From contig JAAZLQ010000280.1 in the NCBI GenBank assembly GCA_012799255.1, positions 1 through 6,778 on the forward strand: a DNA stretch of 6,778 nt. The letters run 5' to 3'. The DNA comes from Bacillota bacterium. Lineage in GTDB: Bacteria; Bacillota_G; Limnochordia; DTU010. Below the pieces are notes generated by a model that did no database searches, was not told where the DNA came from, and was given only the letters and a program-made list of their open reading frames with translations. Shown one piece after another: positions 1 through 6,732 of the stretch (the stretch's first letter is position 1; each line of letters opens with the position of its first letter). Position numbers and translations under genes: made by a program.

Positions 1-360
1 ATACGCATTTGAAGCTTAGTTGTACATCAGTGTTGGGTGCAGTGTAGCCTGTCTTGAGTGGTGGACGGGGGATAGTGGTTTTCGGTAAAGTTCTCTAGGC
101 CAGGGAGCTCTACTGTTCGCTAATTGGCGAAACGCCCTTGAAACCTTCACTGCAAAAGAGACTAGAAAATGAGTCTTGACGTTGGGGAAAACCCCTAGAC
201 TGTTTCTCAACGAGATGGTGAAGTGGGGATTACGGTGTGGTCTAAGTGGCAATCCAGCCTCGGCTATGGTGACAAGCGAAAAGACCGGAAAGGGGTAACC
301 GCCAGTTACGGTGACGGACTGGAGGGTCTTTGGGAAAACCTGCTGGACCTAAGCCACAAT
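1..360 (+). ncRNA. ole: OLE RNA (ornate, large, extremophilic RNA), probably 5'-truncated by the window edge
   Basis: A long stretch with no credible ORF on either strand lies directly upstream of an OapA-like gene and dxs, the known location of OLE RNA. Helices visible by eye are nested and coherent. In one domain, 145-152/216-223 (last two pairs G-U) encloses 158-161/205-208, then 172-176/197-201, then a GGGG-AAAA-CCCC hairpin at 184-195. A small GGCG-AAA-CGCC hairpin sits at 126-136. In the 3' domain, 246-250/353-357 stacks over 253-258/342-347 and encloses 280-286/325-331, with a terminal hairpin at 302-306/318-322. Known for the family: about 600 nt, abundant, membrane-associated through OapA, also bound by OapB and OapC, and needed for tolerance of cold, short alcohols and Mg2+ stress. 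Only about 360-400 nt are here, so the 5' part is probably outside. Both ends are approximate; the 3' end could reach about 395. The assignment rests on context, structure and the neighbour, not on an alignment. Confidence 0.84.
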
Positions 361-372
361 CTTTACTCATTT

Positions 373-400
373 CACTGCCATTTGCCTCAGTGCATTTTTT
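373..400 (+). terminator. Weak terminator-like hairpin at the 3' side of OLE RNA
   Basis: CACTG (373-377) can pair with CAGTG (388-392), leaving a 10-nt loop, and is followed after two bases by six T (395-400). The stem is only 5 bp, so full termination is doubtful. It could mark the OLE 3' end or allow partial read-through into oapA and dxs. It may equally be the last helix of the RNA itself. Confidence 0.25.
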
Positions 401-404
401 AGAA

Positions 405-425
405 AGAGGATTGCTGTAAGCAATG
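405..425 (+). promoter_or_regulatory. oapA ribosome binding site with a hairpin between it and the start codon
   Basis: AGAGGA (405-410) is the only Shine-Dalgarno-like sequence before the oapA ATG at 423, but it lies 12 nt away, longer than usual. The gap can fold: TTGCT (411-415) pairs with AGCAA (419-423) around a GTA loop. This would shorten the effective spacing and would also tie up the first base of the start codon. An upstream in-frame TTG at 411 is excluded because a TAA follows two codons later, so 423 is the first usable start. Confidence 0.5.
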
Positions 426-989
426 CAAAAGCGTTGGAGGGCAATACTTACTTTAACCTTAATCACTTTTACCTTGTCGGTAGTTCTAAACCTAGGTAGT
501 AACAGCGTATTGTCGGTCGTTCCCTTGACATTCAGCTTAGTGTTACTACTTTTTATTATCCTTATTGGCGTCTTGTTCGATATTGTGGGCGTGTCTGCCA
601 CAGCCGGTGAAGAGGCTCCTTTTCATGCAATGGCATCGAATAAGGTTCCTGGTGCCAAACAAGCCATCTGGTTAGTACGTAATGCAGATCAAGTATCAAC
701 GTTCTGCAATGACGTCATTGGCGATGTGGCTGGTACTTTAAGTGGCGCTGTGGGCGTCGCCATTGTCTTTCAGCTGAGTGCCTACTCTGCAGGACTTGGG
801 GGGACGTTAGCCAATACACTTATGGTAGCTTTAATTGCGGCCCTGACAGTGGGTGGTAAAGCCATGGGAAAGAATTTTGCCATCTCTAATTCCACAACAA
901 TTTTGATCGTAGTTGGTCGCCTCATTTACTCTGTGGAACAAATTGGAACGCAATTTCGCTCCATCAAGGCAAAAAATAAAAAGAGGTAG
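423..989 (+). CDS. oapA: OLE-associated membrane protein OapA (DUF21-like)
   Basis: This is a 188-residue integral membrane protein with hydrophobic segments at about residues 7-23, 33-58, 97-117 and 125-145, plus a moderately hydrophobic stretch around 158-171, and a basic C-terminus (KAKNKKR). The central part (about 56-112) carries an E-A motif (E64-A65), a GAKQA stretch (77-81), a D89 turn, and FCNDVIGD with a DxxxD motif at D97/D101. The pattern recalls the membrane core of the DUF21/CNNM (CorB-type Mg2+ transporter) family, but there are no CBS domains, so it is a stand-alone core. OapA is about this size, contains a conserved DxxxD motif, binds OLE RNA and places it at the membrane. 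Position between a structured RNA and dxs matches the known arrangement. The stop overlaps the dxs ribosome binding site, which suggests coupling. Transport of Mg2+ or another ion is possible by homology but unproven. Identity is fairly sure; biochemical activity is not. Confidence 0.86.
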   Translation: MQKRWRAILTLTLITFTLSVVLNLGSNSVLSVVPLTFSLVLLLFIILIGVLFDIVGVSATAGEEAPFHAMASNKVPGAKQAIWLVRNADQVSTFCNDVIGDVAGTLSGAVGVAIVFQLSAYSAGLGGTLANTLMVALIAALTVGGKAMGKNFAISNSTTILIVVGRLIYSVEQIGTQFRSIKAKNKKR

Positions 990-994
990 AAACC

Positions 995-2884
995 ATGTGT
1001 GATAATGTGTTTTCTGAAGTCAACTTTCCAGATGACATTAAGAAACTGGACATACATAAACTTGAAAAGCTAGCAGAAGAGATTCGCAGCGAGATAATTA
1101 CTACTGTGGAAAAAAACGGCGGACATCTCGGTGCTAACCTCGGTGTTGTTGAACTTACTCTCGCTTTGCATTCCGTGCTCTCGACGCCGCGAGACAAAAT
1201 AATCTGGGATGTAGGCCACCAATGTTACACCCATAAATTAGTCACCGGTCGCAAGGAACGGTTCCATACTTTACGTCAATGGGGAGGGATTTCTGGGTTT
1301 CCCCTTCCTGCAGAGAGCGAACATGATCATTTTGGGGTAGGACATAGTTCTACCTCTATTTCAGTTGCGGCTGGTATGGTTATCGCTAGAGATTTGAAAG
1401 GCGAAGACTTCAAAGTTGCTGCAGTGATTGGTGATGGGGCATTAACCGGTGGGATGGCTTTTGAAGCGCTCAATCATATTGGGTCACTGGGCAAGGATCT
1501 CATCGTTATTCTGAATGACAATGAGATGTCTATCACCAATAACGTGGGGGCTTTAAGCGATTACCTAGGAAGGATTAGATCAGATAGTACCCTGTACAAG
1601 GCCCGGGCTGATCTCTCCGCCTTTTTAAGGAAGATTCCTCTTGTGGGTAAGCCTCTGGCAAAAGTCGCCCATAAGTTCAAAATTACACTGAAAAATATGT
1701 TGCCGGGTCAACTTTTTGAAGAGTTGGGCTTTGCCTATTTTGGTCCATTTGATGGACACAACATTCTGCAACTTCAAAAGGCTATTAGGGCGGGGGTCGC
1801 CAGGGGAGGTCCAGTATTAATTCATGTCTATACACAAAAGGGTCGTGGACATGCTTTGGCGGAAGAAAATCCCCATCGTTATCATGGAGTCAGCCCCCTG
1901 AGAGTGGTGCCACAACAGGAGACTATTTCCTTCAGTCAAGCTTTCGGTAAGTCTTTAGTAGGTTTGGCGGAGTCGAATCCTGATATAGTGGCCATCACAG
2001 CAGCCATGCGTGATGGTACTGGGCTAGGGGAGTTTGCAGAACGTTTTCCCCATAGGTTTTTTGATGTGGGGATTGCGGAACAGCATGCCCTAACTCTGGC
2101 AGCTGGAATGGCGAAGGAGGGGTTACGCCCAGTTGTGGCCCTCTATTCTACTTTCCTGCAAAGAGGTTACGACCAGGTAATTCATGATCTAGCCCTCCAA
2201 GGTCTACCGGTAGTAATTGGCGTTGATCGGGCTGGAGTGGTGGGCGATGACGGCCCTACTCACCAGGGTGTGTTTGATATAAGCTTCCTGAGGGCAGTTC
2301 CCGGTTTGACGATTTTGGCACCAAGGACTGGAAGTGAACTGGAGTCGATGCTTGCTTGGGCACTTCAACAAGCCAAACCGGTAGCTATTCGTTACCCGCG
2401 TGCTGACGGAGGCGTTGACTATGACCAAGAAACTTTTGACCCAGTCAGTCCTATTACACCGGTTGAGATCAAACCGGGACGCGATGGGATGGTGTTCACG
2501 TTCGGACCTATGGTGGAAGTAGCCTTGGAAGCTACTCGCACTTTAGAACCAGAACTCAGTTTCGGTGTAGTAAATGTGCGCTCTCTAAAGCCTCTAGACA
2601 GGGAATGGATTCTCAGTTCTCTAAAGGGGAAAAAGTACTTAATCACCCTTGAGGATCACGTTTTAGCAGGAGGGTTTGGCAGCAGTATGCTCGAATTACT
2701 CCATGAGGAACAGGGGTTAAAGGTGGAACGAATAGGTTACCCAGATACCTTTATCCAGCAAGGACCGATTGCGCGGATTCATGAGGAGTATGGATTAACA
2801 GCCGAGCATGTTGCCAACACCATCCGCAAGACTGTATCTGGACACGGGCTACAGGTCTTGACTAGTAGGGATGTCAATGCGTAA
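995..2884 (+). CDS. dxs: 1-deoxy-D-xylulose-5-phosphate synthase
   Basis: This cytoplasmic thiamine-diphosphate enzyme condenses pyruvate with glyceraldehyde 3-phosphate to DXP, the first step of the MEP pathway to isoprenoids and a precursor for thiamine and pyridoxal. The product has 629 residues, normal for the family. Visible landmarks are the GGHL histidine (H44), DVGHQ (72-76), GHSSTS (116-121), and the ThDP/Mg2+ motif GDGALTGG (146-153) ending at N176 in NDNEMS. In the pyrimidine domain, VGIAEQHA carries the catalytic glutamate E362, followed by YSTFLQRGYDQ (384-394) and DRAG..DDGPTHQG (411-425). The transketolase C-terminal domain has LEDH (552-555) and GGFGSS (559-564). The ATG at 995 has AGAGGT (982-987) seven bases upstream, overlapping the oapA stop, with only 5 nt between genes. 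Two positions differ from the commonest sequence: T79 in CYTHK, often P, and R339 in AAMRDG, often P. All catalytic motifs are intact, so the enzyme should be active. Confidence 0.98.
   Translation: MCDNVFSEVNFPDDIKKLDIHKLEKLAEEIRSEIITTVEKNGGHLGANLGVVELTLALHSVLSTPRDKIIWDVGHQCYTHKLVTGRKERFHTLRQWGGISGFPLPAESEHDHFGVGHSSTSISVAAGMVIARDLKGEDFKVAAVIGDGALTGGMAFEALNHIGSLGKDLIVILNDNEMSITNNVGALSDYLGRIRSDSTLYKARADLSAFLRKIPLVGKPLAKVAHKFKITLKNMLPGQLFEELGFAYFGPFDGHNILQLQKAIRAGVARGGPVLIHVYTQKGRGHALAEENPHRYHGVSPLRVVPQQETISFSQAFGKSLVGLAESNPDIVAITAAMRDGTGLGEFAERFPHRFFDVGIAEQHALTLAAGMAKEGLRPVVALYSTFLQRGYDQVIHDLALQGLPVVIGVDRAGVVGDDGPTHQGVFDISFLRAVPGLTILAPRTGSELESMLAWALQQAKPVAIRYPRADGGVDYDQETFDPVSPITPVEIKPGRDGMVFTFGPMVEVALEATRTLEPELSFGVVNVRSLKPLDREWILSSLKGKKYLITLEDHVLAGGFGSSMLELLHEEQGLKVERIGYPDTFIQQGPIARIHEEYGLTAEHVANTIRKTVSGHGLQVLTSRDVNA
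2865..2870 (+). promoter_or_regulatory. Ribosome binding site deciding the tlyA start
   Basis: GTAGGG lies inside the end of dxs, six bases before the ATG at 2877 but directly against the alternative ATG at 2871. The spacing favours 2877 as the real start and implies translation of tlyA coupled to the end of dxs. Confidence 0.5.
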
Positions 2885-3671
2885 GCGTTTAGATCAGATT
2901 TTAGTGGAGCGGGGGCTTGCTGCTTCTAGGCAACGAGCCAAAGAACTTGTCCGGCAAGGGCAGGTTGTAGTAGAAGGGAGGCAGCTGACTAAGCCGAGTT
3001 CAGTTGTCCAGGTCGACGCTGATGTGGAGATTTTGGGCACACCTCTGCTTTATCCGAGCAGAGCGGGACTAAAGCTAGAAAAGGCTTTAGAACTCTTTCA
3101 GGTTGATGTCTGTGGCTTGGTTGCCCTAGATGTTGGAGCGTCCACCGGCGGATTCACCAGTTGCCTATTACAGGCTGGCGCAAAGCGTGTTTACGCAGTA
3201 GATGTGGGGCAAGATCAGCTGGTACCTGAATTAAAGACGGATCCGAGGGTGTATGTTTTTGAAAAGACAAATATCCGTGATTTGACACCTGACAAGTTGC
3301 CATCCTTAGTGGACCTTGCTACCATTGATGTCTCTTTTATTTCCTTGACTAAAGTAGTTCCTGCCGTCTGTCAATTGTTGAATCCTCATTCCCAGGTGAT
3401 CGCACTGGTCAAACCCCAGTTTGAAACGGAAGGTGTAGGTCTAAATAAGCACGGTGTAATTCTGGATCCCAAGATCCATTTGACTTATCTACCACCCTTA
3501 ATTAACCAGCTGCAGGAGGACCTCGGTCTATTGGACTTTGCATGTTCACCGATCAGTGGGATGAAGGGTAATTTGGAGTACTTGGCTCATTTTCGGCTGG
3601 GTGCGCCTCGGCTTGATGCTACTGAAAAGGTGTGCGAAGTCATCCGCACCGGGTGGGAAAGGATGAAGTGA
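2877..3671 (+). CDS. tlyA: TlyA family rRNA (cytidine-2'-O)-methyltransferase
   Basis: The 264-residue product combines an N-terminal S4 RNA-binding domain (about 1-60; RLDQILVERGLA at the start) with an FtsJ/RrmJ-like Rossmann methyltransferase domain. The SAM-binding loop is LDVGASTGGFT (84-94). The likely K-D-K-E catalytic tetrad is K66 (in RAGLKLEKAL), D151 (TIDVSF), K179 (VKPQFE) and E234 (GNLEYL). Characterised relatives, such as mycobacterial TlyA, 2'-O-methylate cytidines in 16S and 23S rRNA and affect capreomycin/viomycin susceptibility. Older annotation calls the family hemolysin A, a name not supported for this kind of protein. The exact target nucleotides here are inferred. I chose the ATG at 2877, not 2871, for ribosome binding site spacing and because relatives begin M-K/R-K-R-L-D. 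It overlaps the dxs stop by 8 nt and ends 2 nt before nadK. Length and motifs look complete. Confidence 0.93.
   Translation: MRKRLDQILVERGLAASRQRAKELVRQGQVVVEGRQLTKPSSVVQVDADVEILGTPLLYPSRAGLKLEKALELFQVDVCGLVALDVGASTGGFTSCLLQAGAKRVYAVDVGQDQLVPELKTDPRVYVFEKTNIRDLTPDKLPSLVDLATIDVSFISLTKVVPAVCQLLNPHSQVIALVKPQFETEGVGLNKHGVILDPKIHLTYLPPLINQLQEDLGLLDFACSPISGMKGNLEYLAHFRLGAPRLDATEKVCEVIRTGWERMK
3658..3663 (+). promoter_or_regulatory. Ribosome binding site for nadK
   Basis: AAAGGA lies in the last codons of tlyA, ten bases before the ATG at 3674. A GTG at 3668 is in frame but only four bases away, and the ATG at 3632 has no comparable site, so 3674 is preferred. Confidence 0.45.
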
Positions 3672-3673
3672 CC

Positions 3674-4513
3674 ATGAACATTGGGATCATACCACATACT
3701 GGGAAAGTAGTGGCTATGAAGCTTACCGACGAGTTGGTAGATTTTCTCGCGGAGAGAGGGATCGGGCATCAAGTAATTGAATCTCCGCAGACCACGAGCA
3801 TGGCTCACCTGGATCTGGCGATTGTGTTGGGAGGAGATGGGACTCTCTTAAATGCGGCACGACTGGCTAGTGAGTGCCAGGTACCAGTTTTTGGAGTTAA
3901 TGTAGGTCATCTGGGATTTTTGACTGAGGTTGAGACAGATGGTCTTTTTCCGGCTATGGAAAGAATCTTAGCTAAAGATTACACTTTGGAGAAACGTATG
4001 CTCATCTCTGCTGCCGTGTACAGAGAGGGCCAAGAGATTTCCAGGCATATCGCCCTTAACGATTTTGTAATCACTCGAGGTACTTTTGCCCGGATTATTG
4101 ATTTGAGTATCTACGTCGACAAACAGCATGTAACAGATTACGTCGCTGATGGAATCATAATTTCTACGCCAACAGGTTCTACGGCCTATTCTTTAAGTGC
4201 TGGAGGCCCCATTATTGAACCATTGTTAGAATCGATTTGCATTACTCCCATCTGTGCACATTCGCTGTCGGCCCGCTCTGTTTTAGCTCGACCAGAGGCG
4301 GAAGTTTGCATCCGTTTGAATGATGCTAGGGAGGAAGTAATGCTTACTATTGATGGTCAAGATGGATTTCCTATTCGCGAGAGTGACCAGGTTGCAATTA
4401 GGAGGGCTCACAAACCGGCTCTTTTCATAAAATTGGGTGATCGTGGGTTTTTCCAGGTGTTACATTCCCGTATGAAGATGCCCCAAATGCGGGGTGGTAT
4501 TCGTGATGAATAG
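3674..4513 (+). CDS. nadK: NAD kinase (ATP/polyphosphate-dependent NAD+ kinase)
   Basis: This enzyme phosphorylates the 2'-hydroxyl of NAD+ to make NADP+, which supplies reducing power for biosynthesis, including the reductive steps of the MEP pathway started by the upstream dxs. It is cytoplasmic and usually oligomeric. The 279-residue product shows the hallmark LGGDGT (52-57) with catalytic D55, VGHLGFLTE (77-85), the N129-D130 pair in LNDFVITRG, and DGIIISTPTGSTAYSLSAGGP (159-179), which closes the NAD site. SARSVLARP (199-207) and the DGQDG stretch (227-231) are also typical. The N-terminal GIIPH and length agree with bacterial NadK. The longer reading frame from 3632 would add 14 residues inside tlyA, out of line with the family, so ATG 3674 is used, 2 nt after the tlyA stop. 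No missing key residue was seen. Confidence 0.95.
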   Translation: MNIGIIPHTGKVVAMKLTDELVDFLAERGIGHQVIESPQTTSMAHLDLAIVLGGDGTLLNAARLASECQVPVFGVNVGHLGFLTEVETDGLFPAMERILAKDYTLEKRMLISAAVYREGQEISRHIALNDFVITRGTFARIIDLSIYVDKQHVTDYVADGIIISTPTGSTAYSLSAGGPIIEPLLESICITPICAHSLSARSVLARPEAEVCIRLNDAREEVMLTIDGQDGFPIRESDQVAIRRAHKPALFIKLGDRGFFQVLHSRMKMPQMRGGIRDE

Positions 4514-4516
4514 GTG
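4511..4516 (+). promoter_or_regulatory. Ribosome binding site deciding the argR start
   Basis: TAGGTG overlaps the nadK stop codon (TAG, 4511-4513) and sits eight bases before the ATG at 4525. A GTG at 4516 in the same frame would add three residues but has a poorer upstream sequence, and relatives usually begin near M-K-x-x-R. Confidence 0.45.
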
Positions 4517-4524
4517 TGATAGGT

Positions 4525-5004
4525 ATGAAAAATAGGCGTCAAAGCAAGATCTTGGATCTAGTACAACAATATAACGTAGAAACCCAAGAAGCATTGATGG
4601 AGCTCTTGCATGAACATGGACACAAGGTAACTCAAGCCACGGTTTCTAGGGATATCAAGGAACTTCGCTTGGCTAAGATCCCTAATGGGCAGGGCGGATA
4701 TAAGTATTCGGTCCCTACCAATGTGACAAAGGGAGATCTGATTCGTCGCGCTAAACGGATCTTCGAGGATTACGTAAAAGGCGTAGATTTTAGCGGCTCT
4801 TTGATCATGATTAAGACCTATCCTGGTGGTGCTCATGCAGTGGCCGCGATTATTGACGAGTTACAATGGCCCGAGATGATGGGTAGTATCGCCGGAGATG
4901 ATGCCATCTTAGTCATCACCCGTGCCGAGCAGCCCAGACCGACCAAGCCTGAAGGACCAACTGGGGTGCTGTACGAAAGAATCGAAGAGTTAATCAAGGG
5001 GTGA
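4525..5004 (+). CDS. argR: Arginine repressor ArgR/AhrC
   Basis: The 159-residue product is an arginine-sensing regulator. In the family it acts as a hexamer that represses arginine biosynthesis and can activate catabolism by binding ARG boxes. The N-terminal winged-helix domain (about 1-65) has the characteristic VTQATVSRDIKELRL (35-49) with S41-R42 in the recognition helix. The C-terminal domain (about 80-159) carries the oligomerisation and arginine-binding motifs TYPGGAHAVAAIID (98-111) and GDDAILVI (124-131), where D125-D126 should contact arginine. A small oddity is the proline-rich stretch EQPRPTKPEGP (135-145) before the last helix, where many relatives run directly into the helix. 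In this operon position, argR next to recN is a conserved Firmicute arrangement and does not imply that the neighbours are arginine genes. No clear ARG box was found in the window. The stop lies 4 nt before recN. Confidence 0.95.
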   Translation: MKNRRQSKILDLVQQYNVETQEALMELLHEHGHKVTQATVSRDIKELRLAKIPNGQGGYKYSVPTNVTKGDLIRRAKRIFEDYVKGVDFSGSLIMIKTYPGGAHAVAAIIDELQWPEMMGSIAGDDAILVITRAEQPRPTKPEGPTGVLYERIEELIKG

Positions 5005-5008
5005 GTCT

Positions 5009-6700
5009 GTGCTCAAGGAGTTGCAAATTCGGAATTTTGCGTTGATCGAGGAGTTGAAATTATCTTTCTATTCTGGATTCAGTGTACTGAGTGGCGAGAC
5101 CGGTGCGGGTAAATCCATCATCATTGACGCACTCGGTTTGCTACTTGGAGACAGGGCATCGCTGGAAATGATTCGAACTGGAGCAGAAAGCACCCTAGTA
5201 TCTGGTAGCTTCGTTCCAAACTCCAATGTGGAGCGCCTACTTGGAGAATGGGGAATGCTTGATGATGGCGATGAACTAGTTCTTTCTAGAGAGATCAACA
5301 CTAGCGGTCGCAATAAGTGCTGGATAAATGGTCGATTGGCTACTGTAAGTCAACTAGCCCAACTCGGTCCGCATTTAGTGGATGTAGTTGGTCAACATGA
5401 CAGCCAGAGCCTGTTAAATCCCCATGGACATGCCTTACTTCTAGATACTTATGGTGGACCAAAGCATTTAGAACTTCTAGAAAGAGCGAATGATGCGGCT
5501 GAAAAGTGGTTGGCCATAAGAGCTGAACAGAATCGGCTGCAAAAAAATGACCTCGAAAGACATCGTAAGATCGACCTTTTGGCTTATCAGGTGGAAGAGA
5601 TCCAAAAAGCCAGTCTGCAACCTGGTGAAGATGAGCAACTGGAAGTAGAACGTTCTCGTCTTGCTAACTTAGATCGCATCCGTCAAAGTCTTCACTATTC
5701 GGTTGGGGTGCTCGGAGAACCCTATGAAGAGTTAGAGTCTTTACTCGATAGATTATCTTCGGTTGAGGCAGAATTGACTCGCGCCGCCACACTGGATCAG
5801 AACCTTGAGACGGTAACTCAGTGCTATGTGGAGTTATCACTGAACCTCCACGATCTTTACGGAGAACTAAGAGATTATTTGGAGGATTTGCCAGCAGATC
5901 CAGGACGACTCAATGAAATTCAGGAACGTCTCAACATTATTGATGGCTTGAAACGGAAGTATGGCCATTCAATTGAGGAAATTCTAACCTATGCTGAGCA
6001 AGCCCAAGCGGAATTGGAACTTCTGAAAAACGCCAGTGTCAGGGCAAAAGGGCTGGAAGAAGAAAGTTCGTACTGGTTAGAGGAGTGGCGAAACCGGGCA
6101 AGCACGCTTTCTGAAAGCAGAAGAGAGTTGGCTGTACATCTTGAAAGTGAGATTGAGGCTCAGTTAGCAGACCTATCCATGGGTAATACCAGATTTAAGG
6201 TGCAGTTTACTCCACACGAGGCCATGAGTCCACAACTTGGCGGACAAGAAGAAGTGGAGTTTATGCTGGCAGCAAATATTGGCGAGGATTTGAAACCTTT
6301 GGCAAAAGTTGCCTCTGGTGGAGAGCTCTCCAGGGTGATGCTGGCTATGAAAGCCATTTTAGTGGAGGCGGAGCAAACTCCCACAATCATCTTCGATGAG
6401 ATTGATGCCGGAATCGGAGGGCGTACCGCGGTTAATCTCGGTCAAAAACTGCAGTCGTTGAGTCACGTAAGGCAGGTTCTCTGCGTCACTCATCTGCCGA
6501 TGGTTGCCAGTTACGGGACTCATCATTACTCAGTTCAAAAATCATCCCATGGTGAGCGAACAAAAGTCCAAGTTACTCTGCTCCAGGGAGATGAACGGGT
6601 GGAAGAATTAACCCGTATGTTAGGTGGCACCGCTGACGAGCGCGTAACTAGTGAGCATGCTCGCCAATTACTAAGAAAAAACCTCAGCTCTGGTAGCTAG
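5009..6700 (+). CDS. recN: DNA repair protein RecN (SMC-like ATPase)
   Basis: RecN is a cytoplasmic, nucleoid-associated SMC-like protein recruited early to DNA double-strand breaks, where it supports end tethering and RecA-dependent repair. The 563-residue product has the usual layout. The N-terminal half of the ATPase head has MLKELQIRNFALIEEL and Walker A GETGAGKS (29-36), followed by the Q-loop region VVGQHDSQSLL (126-136). A long charged coiled-coil region with a central break spans about 155-385. The C-terminal half head has signature SGGELSR (436-442), Walker B TIIFDEIDAG (459-468; D463, E464) and switch histidine H495 in CVTHLP. It begins with GTG at 5009; AAGGGGTGA (4996-5004) provides a strong ribosome binding site overlapping the argR stop, so coupled translation is likely. 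Length and motifs are complete. In many bacteria recN is SOS-controlled, but no LexA box is visible and transcription here appears to come from the operon. Confidence 0.97.
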   Translation: MLKELQIRNFALIEELKLSFYSGFSVLSGETGAGKSIIIDALGLLLGDRASLEMIRTGAESTLVSGSFVPNSNVERLLGEWGMLDDGDELVLSREINTSGRNKCWINGRLATVSQLAQLGPHLVDVVGQHDSQSLLNPHGHALLLDTYGGPKHLELLERANDAAEKWLAIRAEQNRLQKNDLERHRKIDLLAYQVEEIQKASLQPGEDEQLEVERSRLANLDRIRQSLHYSVGVLGEPYEELESLLDRLSSVEAELTRAATLDQNLETVTQCYVELSLNLHDLYGELRDYLEDLPADPGRLNEIQERLNIIDGLKRKYGHSIEEILTYAEQAQAELELLKNASVRAKGLEEESSYWLEEWRNRASTLSESRRELAVHLESEIEAQLADLSMGNTRFKVQFTPHEAMSPQLGGQEEVEFMLAANIGEDLKPLAKVASGGELSRVMLAMKAILVEAEQTPTIIFDEIDAGIGGRTAVNLGQKLQSLSHVRQVLCVTHLPMVASYGTHHYSVQKSSHGERTKVQVTLLQGDERVEELTRMLGGTADERVTSEHARQLLRKNLSSGS

Positions 6701-6732
6701 TTCCTTCAATATCGGATGACACGGCAGGGCAA

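Noticed and set aside
176..205. TTGACG followed at 17 nt by a weak -10-like sequence
   Set aside because: It falls inside the hairpin at 184-195 and the -10 match is poor; better explained as RNA structure.
16..252. Minus-strand ORF of 78 codons in the upstream region
   Set aside because: The translation is low in recognisable motifs and lies over the paired elements of the structured RNA; no convincing ribosome binding site or family resemblance.
391..404. TGCATTTTTTA resembling half of an ARG box
   Set aside because: Only one imperfect half is present and the T run is better explained as part of the hairpin/T-tract; no partner half-site nearby.
525..560. Perfect TTGACA -35-like hexamer inside oapA
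   Set aside because: No matching TATAAT-like element at the proper distance.
242..601. Minus-strand ORF of 119 codons spanning the RNA end and the start of oapA
   Set aside because: It is antisense to a clear membrane-protein gene and to the RNA helices; composition looks like a chance frame.
2871..2876. Upstream ATG for tlyA
   Set aside because: The ribosome binding site would abut this codon; the ATG at 2877 has proper spacing and fits the family N-terminus.
3632..3673. Longer nadK start at ATG 3632
   Set aside because: It would overlap tlyA by 40 nt and add residues unlike the family; the ATG at 3674 is better placed.
4558..6390. Minus-strand ORFs over argR and recN
   Set aside because: Antisense shadows of strongly conserved genes with no recognisable motif.
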